From: an uncultured Muribaculaceae bacterium
GTDB taxonomy: Bacteria > Bacteroidota > Bacteroidia > Bacteroidales > Muribaculaceae
Length of the DNA: 64,000 nucleotides
Assembly (NCBI GenBank): GCA_905207535.1
Contig: CAJLLX010000001.1
Span: 1-64,000 of the forward strand
Direction of reading: 5' to 3'
The first letter of the stretch is position 1; each line of letters begins with the position of its first letter. Below are positions 25,268 to 32,822 of the stretch, piece after piece. Below the pieces are notes generated by a model. The model was not told the DNA's origin. It did not search any database and was given only the letters and a program-made list of their open reading frames with translations. The translations under genes and the position numbers were made by a program.

Positions 25268-25612
25268 TCAATCGTTGTGGAAGGAGAAGATGCGGTCGAT
25301 CAGCGAGGGCTTGATCTCGCGAAGATGCACATGCAGCGAGCCGTCTTCCTTCGAGAGGAAGAGAATCGACGAGTGGAGGACGATGGCCACAGCCTCGTCA
25401 AACTCGATGATGGCATGGATGTGCTTTAACGGTATACGGTAGAAAGGGGAGTCGGCCGCAATCGAGTCGATGACTATATCGTCGCCGTCGACTTCGATCA
25501 TAGTCTCCTCGGGCAACTTCTCGAAGAGAAGAGGAATATTCAGCTCGTCGGGTGATACGGGGCGATTGCCGAATTTCTTATAAATAGCGTCTATTACTTT
25601 CTTCTGAATCAT
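25268..25612 (-). CDS. Small conserved-looking protein of unknown function
   Basis: A 114-residue protein that I do not recognise. It starts MIQKKVIDAIYKKFGNRP and has no signal peptide or membrane helix. It is predicted to be a mixed alpha/beta fold with a central acidic strand pair (MIEVDGDDIVIDSI) and a His-containing strand (IPLKHIHAIIEF). The end (LREIKPSLIDRIFSFHND) is amphipathic. It has its own good promoter at 25770-25801 with a leader of about 150 bases. It is monocistronic, because tRNA-Leu and the repeat lie downstream and the decarboxylase terminator lies upstream. Confidence 0.7.
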   Translation of the reverse strand: MIQKKVIDAIYKKFGNRPVSPDELNIPLLFEKLPEETMIEVDGDDIVIDSIAADSPFYRIPLKHIHAIIEFDEAVAIVLHSSILFLSKEDGSLHVHLREIKPSLIDRIFSFHND

Positions 25613-25769
25613 AATTTTAAAATAATTTTGGAGCGAAGGATGCCGTCAGTCGGTATCCGGTCAATGGCCGTAAGGCGCTGCGAAGATGCTGTCTGCTACG
25701 TCGCAAATGCCAATGCCATAATGTTTTCGCTTCTTATAATAAAACAATGAAGTGCGCCAAATGTTGCGA

Positions 25770-25801
25770 CAAAAATACGCGAACAAATTGGATTTTGCAA
25801 A
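25770..25801 (-). promoter_or_regulatory. Promoter of the small gene at 25612
   Basis: On the minus strand TTTG (25801-25798), 20 bases, then TATTTTTG (25777-25770) is an exact Bacteroidetes promoter. It predicts a 5' leader of about 150 bases. The rest of the 25613-25963 gap holds only the decarboxylase terminator and no gene. Confidence 0.65.
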
Positions 25802-25902
25802 TTTTGACCGCTAACTATTTAGCTGTTAGCTCAATTGGCAATACCCTACCAAAATCAACGTCTCCAAAACATACAGTCCGGATGTTTTTGGGAAAAATAT
25901 TA

Positions 25903-25937
25903 GCCCCGTGAAAGCTTCTGAGCAGCCTTCACGGGGC
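25903..25937 (-). terminator. Terminator of the methylmalonyl-CoA decarboxylase operon
   Basis: The perfect 10-bp arms GCCCCGTGAA/TTCACGGGGC enclose a 15-base loop. Read on the minus strand the stem is followed by TAATATTTTT, a U-rich tail, as expected for an intrinsic terminator 26 bases after the beta-subunit stop. Confidence 0.8.
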
Positions 25938-25963
25938 GAGTTATAGGGGAATAGGGGGGATTA

Positions 25964-27121
25964 TCAGGCGAGGAAGCCGAGGAGGGCACCTGCGGCGACG
26001 GCCGAACCGATGACTCCGGCTACGTTCGGACCCATGGCGTGCATGAGGAGGTAGTTGGAGGGATCGTACTCGATACCGAGGTTATTGGAGATGCGGGCCG
26101 ACATGGGCACAGCCGATACGCCGGCATTTCCGATAAGCGGGTTGATCTTCTTGCTCTTGGGAAGCACCATATTGAAGAGCTTCACGAAGATGACGCCGGA
26201 GGCGCTGGCGATGATGAATGCCATGAAGCCGAGGGCGAAGATGAAGATGGTCTCCTTGGTGAGGAACGAGCTTGCCTGAGTGGAAGCACCTACGGTCATG
26301 CCGAGCAGGATGGTGACAATGTCGGTGAGGGCATTGGATGCTGTCTTGGCGAGACGGTTGGTGACGCCGCACTCACGCAGCAGGTTGCCGAAGAAGAGCA
26401 TGCCGAGCAGGGGGATACCCGAGGGAACAACGAAGCAGGTGAGGAGCATTCCCACGATGGGGAAGATGATCTTCTCGCTCTGTGCCACGGCGCGAGCGGG
26501 CTTCATCTTGATGACACGCTCGTGCTTGGTGGTGAGCAGACGCATCAGCGGCGGCTGGATCACGGGCACGAGGGCCATGTAGGAGTAGGCCGATACGGCG
26601 ATGGCGCCCATGAGGTTGGGGGCCAGTTTCGATGACAGGAAGATGGCAGTAGGACCGTCGGCACCGCCGATGATGGCGATAGCGCCGGCCTGGTCGGGCA
26701 TGAATCCGAGGGCCAGGGCCACCATGTAGGCGCCGAAGATGCCGAACTGGGCGGCAGCTCCCACAAGCATCAGTTTGGGGTTGGCGATAAGTGCGGTGAA
26801 GTCGGTCATGGCACCGATGCCGAGGAAGATCAGCGGGGGATACCATCCGGCGCTCACGCCGTTGTAGAGGATATTGAGCACAGAGCCCTCTTCATAGATG
26901 CCGATTTCGAGTCCGGCCTCGGTGTTGAAGGGGATGTTGCCGATGAGCATACCGAAGCCGATGGGCACCAGCAGCATGGGTTCGAAGTCTTTCTTGATGG
27001 CGAGCCAGATGAAGAAAAGACCCACGGCGAGCATCACGAAATGCTGCCACGTAGCGTTGTAGAATCCTGTAAGATGCCAGAACTCGGTGAGGTTCTGCAC
27101 CAGGAATTGTCCGAAATCCAT
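25964..27121 (-). CDS. Sodium-pumping decarboxylase beta subunit
   Basis: The 385-residue integral membrane subunit (about 10 helices) that decarboxylates carboxybiotin and exports sodium. The family signature GGADGPTAIFLSSKL, which carries the functional aspartate, is present, as is a C-terminal NLGIEYDPSNYLLMHAMGPNVAG stretch. The family is OadB/MmdB/GcdB. Here methylmalonyl-CoA is the likely substrate because the operon holds a methylmalonyl-CoA epimerase and a carboxyltransferase but no pyruvate-carboxylase-like OadA. It starts 12 bases after the biotin carrier gene and is the last gene of the operon. Confidence 0.93.
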   Translation of the reverse strand: MDFGQFLVQNLTEFWHLTGFYNATWQHFVMLAVGLFFIWLAIKKDFEPMLLVPIGFGMLIGNIPFNTEAGLEIGIYEEGSVLNILYNGVSAGWYPPLIFLGIGAMTDFTALIANPKLMLVGAAAQFGIFGAYMVALALGFMPDQAGAIAIIGGADGPTAIFLSSKLAPNLMGAIAVSAYSYMALVPVIQPPLMRLLTTKHERVIKMKPARAVAQSEKIIFPIVGMLLTCFVVPSGIPLLGMLFFGNLLRECGVTNRLAKTASNALTDIVTILLGMTVGASTQASSFLTKETIFIFALGFMAFIIASASGVIFVKLFNMVLPKSKKINPLIGNAGVSAVPMSARISNNLGIEYDPSNYLLMHAMGPNVAGVIGSAVAAGALLGFLA

Positions 27122-27133
27122 TGCTCAGGCCGT

Positions 27134-27574
27134 TTATGCAATAGTGATGAGAACAGCACCTTCGAGCACAGAGTCGCCTTTGGCAACGGAGATGGAAGCA
27201 ACCTTGCCGTCGACGCCGGCCTTGATGGCATTTTCCATCTTCATGGCTTCAAGAGTAATGACAGTATCGGCAGCTTTTACTTCCTGTCCGACGGTGACAT
27301 TGATGTCGAGCACCACGCCGGGGAGGGGAGCCTTGACAGGAGTGCCTCCGGCAGCAGCCTTGGGTGCGGGCTTGGCGATGACTTTCTCGCCGGTGGCTGT
27401 GCGGGGAGCGGCAGCAGGTTTGGGAACTGTCACTTTGACGGCGGGAGCGGCTGTCTGCTCGATTTCTACTTTGTAGGGGGTGCCGTTTACTTCAACTTCG
27501 GCGATACCACCTTCGATGTCGCCGATACCAACCTTGTAGATGGTGCCGTTGATTTTATACTTATATTCTTTCAT
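27134..27574 (-). CDS. Biotin carboxyl carrier protein of the decarboxylase
   Basis: A 146-residue protein with an N-terminal beta-rich region, an Ala/Pro/Lys-rich flexible linker (about 50-80) and a C-terminal biotinyl domain. The biotinylated lysine lies in LEAMKMENAI. It ferries the carboxyl group from the carboxyltransferase (gene at 28593) to the membrane beta subunit. Its need for biotin connects functionally with the biotin genes at 36-39 kb. It sits between the OadG-like gene (69 bases upstream) and the beta-subunit gene. Confidence 0.93.
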   Translation of the reverse strand: MKEYKYKINGTIYKVGIGDIEGGIAEVEVNGTPYKVEIEQTAAPAVKVTVPKPAAAPRTATGEKVIAKPAPKAAAGGTPVKAPLPGVVLDINVTVGQEVKAADTVITLEAMKMENAIKAGVDGKVASISVAKGDSVLEGAVLITIA

Positions 27575-27642
27575 TATTGATTCACTCTAAGAGGTGATGT
27601 GTGATTGGATAAAAAATTAGTAAAGGAAGGGAGAGCTGCGGC

Positions 27643-28560
27643 TTATCTGCGGGGATACTGACGCAGGGTGTAGATGTGCGAGTTCCAGGGCGAGTAGGTC
27701 TTACGGCCGCGGTTGATAGTAAGTATCTTACTCTCAAAGTCGTGGGCGTTGAGATGCTGGTTGAGGGCCATGCAGATGGCTGCGATGACCTCGCCGGTGT
27801 CACCTTCGGGACGCTCTGCGCGTGCCACTTCGGTGTGCTTGATGCCCTGAGCTTCCATCTTGTTGCGCTGCAGACGGTAAGCACCGATGCGGTTGATGAT
27901 GTAGAAGCAGATGCAGAGGAGCAGGAGGGCGGTGAAAACGATGCCCATAGCTGTAATAGTCATACCAAAACCGTTTTTGTCCATTTCATGGAACATGTCA
28001 ACTTTCTTGTTGGTGTCGCGGATGATGTTGTTGCCCGAAGGGGTGATGTGCGAATCTTCCTCTCCGGTGCGAACGGCCCAGGCCTCGGGGCCCTGACCCT
28101 TACCATCTACGATACGTGCGAAACTCATGTCGGCCTCGAGCACCGGCACGGTGACGGAGTCGATGAGTGTGATGCCGTCGGCGTCATAGATACCGATCCA
28201 GTTGGGATGGTCGGCAGCCAGGACGAAGCTGGTGTGGAAAGTGCCTCGCGAGGGTTTGCCGTCGGCCCAGAAGACCACATGCTGGCGCTTGCCGATGCGG
28301 GTCTCCTTGTCGCCCAGGGGCACAGGATACATCTTGGGCCGGGTGGAGTCGGTGGTAATGAAGACGCTCGAGATTTCCAGGGGAGCGTAGTTGCTGTTGA
28401 AAAGCTCTATCCAGGCCTCTTTGTTGCCGTAGTCGTCCTCGAAGTTGGTCTCGTTGATCACCATCACCTCGTTGATGCGCAGCCCCTTTCGCGCCTGGGC
28501 GAAAGAGGTGACGCAGCAGAGAGCGACAATGGCCGCGAGAAGCAGCGATTTTTTCTTCAT
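27643..28560 (-). CDS. OadG-like subunit fused to a lamin-tail domain
   Basis: About 305 residues. A signal peptide (MKKKSLLLAAIVALCCVTSFA; a second ATG lies 12 bases earlier) precedes a lamin-tail-like domain (about 28-140; LRINEVMVINETNFEDDYGN and EAWIELFNSNYAPLEISSVF). A membrane helix follows (MGIVFTALLLLCICFYIIN, near 205), then a cytoplasmic tail ending IYTLRQYPRR. The helix and tail match OadG, the small gamma subunit that anchors decarboxylase complexes and binds zinc. The extra periplasmic lamin-tail domain is not part of classical OadG. It is co-transcribed with the other decarboxylase genes. Confidence 0.82.
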   Translation of the reverse strand: MKKKSLLLAAIVALCCVTSFAQARKGLRINEVMVINETNFEDDYGNKEAWIELFNSNYAPLEISSVFITTDSTRPKMYPVPLGDKETRIGKRQHVVFWADGKPSRGTFHTSFVLAADHPNWIGIYDADGITLIDSVTVPVLEADMSFARIVDGKGQGPEAWAVRTGEEDSHITPSGNNIIRDTNKKVDMFHEMDKNGFGMTITAMGIVFTALLLLCICFYIINRIGAYRLQRNKMEAQGIKHTEVARAERPEGDTGEVIAAICMALNQHLNAHDFESKILTINRGRKTYSPWNSHIYTLRQYPRR

Positions 28561-28592
28561 GATGATATTCATTCCTGTCTGTTAGAGAGTGA

Positions 28593-30146
28593 TTAGAGGG
28601 GAATGTTGCCGTGCTTCTTGGCAGGATTGGTGACGCGCTTGGTAGCGAGCTGCTGGAGAGCGCGGATGATGCGGAAGCGGGTGTTGCGCGGCTCGATGAC
28701 GTCGTCGATGTAGCCGTACTTGGCAGCGTTGTAGGGGTTGCAGAAGAGCTTGTTGTACTCCTCCTCCTTCTCGGCGAGCACCTTCTTGGGATCTTCGCTG
28801 GCCTTGGCTTCCTTGGCATAGAGCACTTCTACGGCACCTGCACCGCCCATAACGGCGATTTCAGCAGTAGGCCATGCGTAGTTCATGTCGCCGCGGAGCT
28901 GCTTGCAGCTCATCACGATGTGGCTGCCGCCGTAGCTCTTGCGGAGTGTGACGGTAACCTTGGGCACAGTAGCCTCGCCGTAAGCGTAGAGCAGTTTTGC
29001 ACCGTGGAGGATGACACCGTTGTACTCCTGTCCTGTGCCGGGAAGGAATCCGGGCACGTCGACGAGCGATACGATGGGGATATTGAATGCGTCGCAGAAG
29101 CGGACGAAGCGGGCTGCCTTGCGCGAAGCGTTGCTGTCGAGCACACCGGCGAGGAATTTAGGCTGGTTGGCCACGATACCTACGCTCTGGCCGTTGAAGC
29201 GGGCGAAGCCGATGATGATATTCTTGGCGTAGTCGCGCTGGATCTCGAGGAACTCGCCGTTGTCGACGATAGCGCCGATGACATTGTACATGTCGTAGGG
29301 GCGGTTGGGGCTGTCGGGGATGATCTCGTTGAGTGAATCCTCCATACGGTCGATGGGGTCGTTGCACTCTACTGCGGGAGCGTCCTCGAGGTTGTTCTGC
29401 GGGATGTACGACATGAGCTTGCGCACGATCTTGATGGCATCCTCGCCGTCTTCGGCAGCGAAGTGGCAAACGCCGCTCTTCTGCGAGTGAACGGTAGCAC
29501 CGCCGAGGTCTTCCTGGCTAACATCTTCGCCGGTAACGGTCTTCACAACCTTCGGGCCGGTGAGGAACATGTAGCTGATACCCTTAGCCATGATGGTGAA
29601 GTCGGTAAGGGCGGGAGAATAAACGGCACCGCCGGCACAAGGGCCGAGGATAGCGGAGATCTGGGGGATCACACCCGAAGCGAGGATATTGCGCTGGAAG
29701 ATTTCGGCATAGCCTGCGAGAGCGTTGATACCCTCCTGGATACGAGCGCCTCCCGAGTCGTTGAGGCCGATGACAGGGGCTCCCATCTTCATGGCCATAT
29801 CCATGATCTTGCAGATCTTGAGGGCCATGGTCTCGGACAGCGAACCGCCGAATACGGTGAAGTCCTGAGCGAAGACATAGACGGGACGGCCGTCGATAGT
29901 GCCGTAGCCGGTGACAACACCGTCGCCGAGGAACGACTTTTTCTCCTGACCGAAGTTGTGGCAACGGTGTGTGACGAACATGTCGAGTTCCTCGAACGAA
30001 CCCTCGTCGAGGAGCTGTGCGATACGCTCACGTGCGGTGTATTTGCCGCGTTCATGCTGTTTTGCGATGGCCTTTTCGCCGCCGCCGATACGCGCTTTCT
30101 CGCGCATTTCAATCAGCTCTTGTATCTTTTCAAGCTGGCTGCTCAT
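28593..30146 (-). CDS. mmdA: Methylmalonyl-CoA carboxyltransferase subunit
   Basis: About 517 residues of the acyl-CoA carboxylase beta/MmdA family. It moves the carboxyl group of (S)-methylmalonyl-CoA to biotin, giving propionyl-CoA. The crotonase-like halves show the oxyanion-hole loops [14 protein letters not shown] and [16 protein letters not shown] in the N half, and [12 protein letters not shown] in the C half. The start [19 protein letters not shown] (ATG at 30146) is chosen; the frame is open to 30215, but that part overlaps the spacer. It is the second gene of the operon after the epimerase. Confidence 0.93.
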   Translation of the reverse strand: MSSQLEKIQELIEMREKARIGGGEKAIAKQHERGKYTARERIAQLLDEGSFEELDMFVTHRCHNFGQEKKSFLGDGVVTGYGTIDGRPVYVFAQDFTVFGGSLSETMALKICKIMDMAMKMGAPVIGLNDSGGARIQEGINALAGYAEIFQRNILASGVIPQISAILGPCAGGAVYSPALTDFTIMAKGISYMFLTGPKVVKTVTGEDVSQEDLGGATVHSQKSGVCHFAAEDGEDAIKIVRKLMSYIPQNNLEDAPAVECNDPIDRMEDSLNEIIPDSPNRPYDMYNVIGAIVDNGEFLEIQRDYAKNIIIGFARFNGQSVGIVANQPKFLAGVLDSNASRKAARFVRFCDAFNIPIVSLVDVPGFLPGTGQEYNGVILHGAKLLYAYGEATVPKVTVTLRKSYGGSHIVMSCKQLRGDMNYAWPTAEIAVMGGAGAVEVLYAKEAKASEDPKKVLAEKEEEYNKLFCNPYNAAKYGYIDDVIEPRNTRFRIIRALQQLATKRVTNPAKKHGNIPL

Positions 30147-30237
30147 ATGCAAATGTATTAATGGTTTATCAATTGTTGCACGGAGATTGCAGCGCTTAAA
30201 CATTGTGCGCGGCAACCTCCGTGTAATAGAAGTGACT

Positions 30238-30660
30238 TTATTTCTTGTTGGGATCTTCGCAGAGCTCCACGAGAGTGCCTACGGTGGACTTGGGATGGAG
30301 GAAAGCGATGTTGAGCCCTTCGGCGCCCTTGCGGGGAGCTTTGTCGATGAGACGGCACCCCTTGGCCTCAGCCTCGGCGAGAGCGTTGGCTACACCGTCT
30401 TCGACAGCGAACGCTACATGCTGGATGCCGCCGCGGCCGCCGTTGTTGGCGATGAACTTGCTGATGGCGCTTTCGGGGGAAGTGCCCTCGAGGAGCTCGA
30501 TTTTGGTCTGACCTACCTTGAAGAAAGCTGTTTTCACTTTCTGGTCGGCTACTTCTTCGATGGCAAAGCACTTAAGGCCGAGAATATTCTCGTAGAAGGG
30601 GATCGCCTCCTCGAGCGAGGGGACAGCGATGCCGATGTGTTCGATATGGGAGATATCCAT
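30238..30660 (-). CDS. mce: Methylmalonyl-CoA epimerase
   Basis: A 140-residue vicinal-oxygen-chelate enzyme that interconverts (R)- and (S)-methylmalonyl-CoA. This links the B12-dependent mutase product to the decarboxylase. Two glyoxalase-like halves are visible: [20 protein letters not shown], and [17 protein letters not shown] with the metal-binding His. The end [13 protein letters not shown] supplies the metal-binding Glu. It is the first gene of the operon, with a promoter box at 30756. Confidence 0.95.
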   Translation of the reverse strand: MDISHIEHIGIAVPSLEEAIPFYENILGLKCFAIEEVADQKVKTAFFKVGQTKIELLEGTSPESAISKFIANNGGRGGIQHVAFAVEDGVANALAEAEAKGCRLIDKAPRKGAEGLNIAFLHPKSTVGTLVELCEDPNKK

Positions 30661-30755
30661 AACAAATGTATTTTATAATGTTGTTTAAGGTACTATTATC
30701 ACCTGAAAAAGCATAAACAGGGCGCTCAGGCTCCCTACTTACGCATATTACGCAA

Positions 30756-30763
30756 CAAAATTA
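30756..30763 (-). promoter_or_regulatory. -7 box of the methylmalonyl-CoA decarboxylase operon
   Basis: TAATTTTG on the minus strand fits the -7 consensus; a TTTATG lies about 19 bases further upstream as a weak -33. The leader to mce would be about 90 bases. Confidence 0.45.
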
Positions 30764-30868
30764 ATAAAATAAAATCGAATAACATAAATTTGGGAGGCGC
30801 AACTTTTCCCCTCGGGTGGAAAATGTGCAGTTTTAGCAAAAATTAGCGAGATTTGGGCCATCCGGAGA

Positions 30869-30900
30869 CCTTCGGACTACGTCCTCAGCACAGTGCTGTG
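30869..30900 (-). repeat. Dispersed structured repeat, copy 2
   Basis: The 32-base element (CCTTCGGACTACGTCCTCAG...) matches 25178-25209 at 29 of 32 positions. It folds as GGAC-TAC-GTCC and CAGCAC-A-GTGCTG. It lies downstream of the minus-strand hydrolase gene ending at 31053. Between them is a purine-rich stretch (30901-31050, nearly all G and A on the plus strand). The remainder of 30661-31052 holds the operon promoter and no gene. Confidence 0.6.
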
Positions 30901-31052
30901 AAGATGTGGGAAAGCAGGGAAAAAGAAGAGGAGAAAGAAAAGATGGGGAGAAAGGAGGAAAGGCGAGGAAGAGGTGGAAAGGGTGAGTAAGAAGTGGGAA
31001 GGGAGAGGAGAGAGTGGGATGAGAGAGGAAGAGGTGGGATGGGAGGAGGGGA

Positions 31053-31823
31053 TCAATCGGGGATCTCGATTGTGGCGCCGTCGGTGGCGAGGAATACTCC
31101 GGGAGGGAGGGTCGGCTCTACGTCGGCGGTGAGGCCCATATCGTGGCTGATGTGGGTGAGATAGGCCCGGCGGGGATTGACGCGCCTGATGATGGCGAGC
31201 GCTTCGTCGAGGGTGATGTGCGAGATGTGCTCTTTGATGCGGAGAGCGTTGATGACGAGTGTGTCGACTCCCTGAAGCGCTTCGATGGTGGATTCGGGCA
31301 CCACTTTGGCATCGGTGATGTAGGCAAGCGGCCCGAAGCGGAATCCGAGAATCTCAAGGAGGTAATGATTGACCGGAAGTGGGATTGTCTTCAGTCCGCA
31401 CACCTCAAAAGGCACGAGAGGCTGCAGAGTAGTGATATCATAGCGCGGTACACCGGGATAGGGATGCTCGGCGAAGCTGTAGGGCATGCGTCGGTGGAAA
31501 TCTTCGGCTACATCGGAGTTGCAATAGACCGGGAATGCCTCCTTGCCGATGCAGTAGGGGCGGAGATCGTCGGTACCTCCCACGTGATCGTAGTGCTGGT
31601 GGGTCACAAGGAGTGCATCGAGGTCGCAGTGGCGGTGGTAGCGGAGCATCTGCAGGCGGAAATCGGGCCCGCAATCGATGAGGATGTTGCGGCCGCGGTA
31701 TTCGAGGAGTGCCGAGCAGCGCAGACGCCGGTCGCGCGGGTCGGCCGACTGACACACCGGGCAATCGCAGCGAAGCTGCGGCACACCGGTGGAGGTGCCT
31801 GTTCCGAGAAATGTGAGACGCAT
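31053..31823 (-). CDS. Metallo-beta-lactamase-fold hydrolase, PhnP-like
   Basis: A 256-residue cytoplasmic MBL-fold enzyme. The start MRLTFLGTGTSTGVPQLRCDC, followed by a second CxxC-like pair (CPVCQSAD), is typical of PhnP-type phosphodiesterases, which act on cyclic phosphate esters. The metal motif HxHxDH is seen in THQHYDHVGG. Further ligands are in LPVNHYLLE and YLTHISHDMG. The physiological substrate is not known, and no phosphonate genes are nearby. It lies about 57 bases downstream of the lipoprotein gene on the same strand. Confidence 0.88.
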   Translation of the reverse strand: MRLTFLGTGTSTGVPQLRCDCPVCQSADPRDRRLRCSALLEYRGRNILIDCGPDFRLQMLRYHRHCDLDALLVTHQHYDHVGGTDDLRPYCIGKEAFPVYCNSDVAEDFHRRMPYSFAEHPYPGVPRYDITTLQPLVPFEVCGLKTIPLPVNHYLLEILGFRFGPLAYITDAKVVPESTIEALQGVDTLVINALRIKEHISHITLDEALAIIRRVNPRRAYLTHISHDMGLTADVEPTLPPGVFLATDGATIEIPD

Positions 31824-31880
31824 ATTTTTGATCAGTAATAGATGATTTTTCGGTAAAATATGTCGGAGGGAAGAGGTGTT

Positions 31881-32822
31881 TCAGCGGTTAAACCGGGTGA
31901 GGAGGCCGTCCTCGAAGATGAGGTAGATGCCGTTGGAGTAGTTCCAGCGCTCGTAGACTGAGGTGTGGTCGTGACCGTGGTCGATGTTGGCGGGATCGCC
32001 GAGCGAAAGCCGGGCCTCCGGTTTGGTCATCCCCTCGCGCACGCGGTTGCGGATGATGTAGCTCCACACCTCGTCGGTGATACGCGGATATTCGAGATGA
32101 GGATCGGTGAAGGAGAAGATGGCGGGAAACTCGCGCGGTGCCCAGCGGGAGCCGTTGCCGGCCGACATGAACACGAAGTGAGTGGCGCCGTTGTCGCTGT
32201 CGGTGAAAAGCACGCGGAAGGGATAGACCTCATTGGCCGGCAGGAGGTCGGTGACATGTACCTTGACAAATTTACGACCCTCCACCGCCTGGCCGTCGGG
32301 GGTGAACCATAGCGGAGTCTTGACGTACAGATCTTTTCCGACAAGCGCAGAGCGCACCTTGGCCACGAGGTCGAGGTCGATGGTGAACGGGACCTCAGCC
32401 TTCGTGCGCGAGACGAGCTCCTCGCGGGTAGAATTGGTACGGTAGGCCAAAATGTCGGAAGAAGACGGCCGGGTGAAGAGCAGCTCCACTATCTTGCGGC
32501 CGGTGAGGTCGGTCACCTCGCGTTCGCCCTGAAACACTATTTCCGAGCTCTCGGCGGGGAGCGCCGAGGCAGGGTTGTCGGGGGTAAGCACCAGCGAGAT
32601 GCGGTCGGAGGTGACGAATAAGCGTTTGCCCGGCTTCCACTCTTCGTATCCCGACGGGATGAATCCTTTGGCAAGTGTCTCCTCGGGAGCAGTGCGGTCG
32701 GCACGGTTCTCCTTTACATCGCGGTAGGTGATCTTAGGAGTAGACTCCACCCCGGTAAAGCAGCTTTGTAGCAGCAATACCGAGGTGAGAATCAGTATGG
32801 TATGTGTGACTCGGTAATTCAA
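31881..32822 (-). CDS. Lipoprotein with a BamE-like C-terminal segment
   Basis: A 313-residue protein with a lipobox (ILTSVLLLQSC, Cys21). The middle is beta-rich and not recognised. The last 70 residues (REGMTKPEARLSLGDPANID, then YERWNYSNGIYLIFEDGLLTRF) follow the pattern of BamE/SmpA domains: G-M-T, ...LG-P, W-Y, FEDG-L. The resemblance is by eye only. Its ATG overlaps the stop of the upstream S9 peptidase gene by 4 bases, so the two are translationally coupled. It probably sits at the periplasmic face of the outer membrane. Confidence 0.75.
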   Translation of the reverse strand: MNYRVTHTILILTSVLLLQSCFTGVESTPKITYRDVKENRADRTAPEETLAKGFIPSGYEEWKPGKRLFVTSDRISLVLTPDNPASALPAESSEIVFQGEREVTDLTGRKIVELLFTRPSSSDILAYRTNSTREELVSRTKAEVPFTIDLDLVAKVRSALVGKDLYVKTPLWFTPDGQAVEGRKFVKVHVTDLLPANEVYPFRVLFTDSDNGATHFVFMSAGNGSRWAPREFPAIFSFTDPHLEYPRITDEVWSYIIRNRVREGMTKPEARLSLGDPANIDHGHDHTSVYERWNYSNGIYLIFEDGLLTRFNR

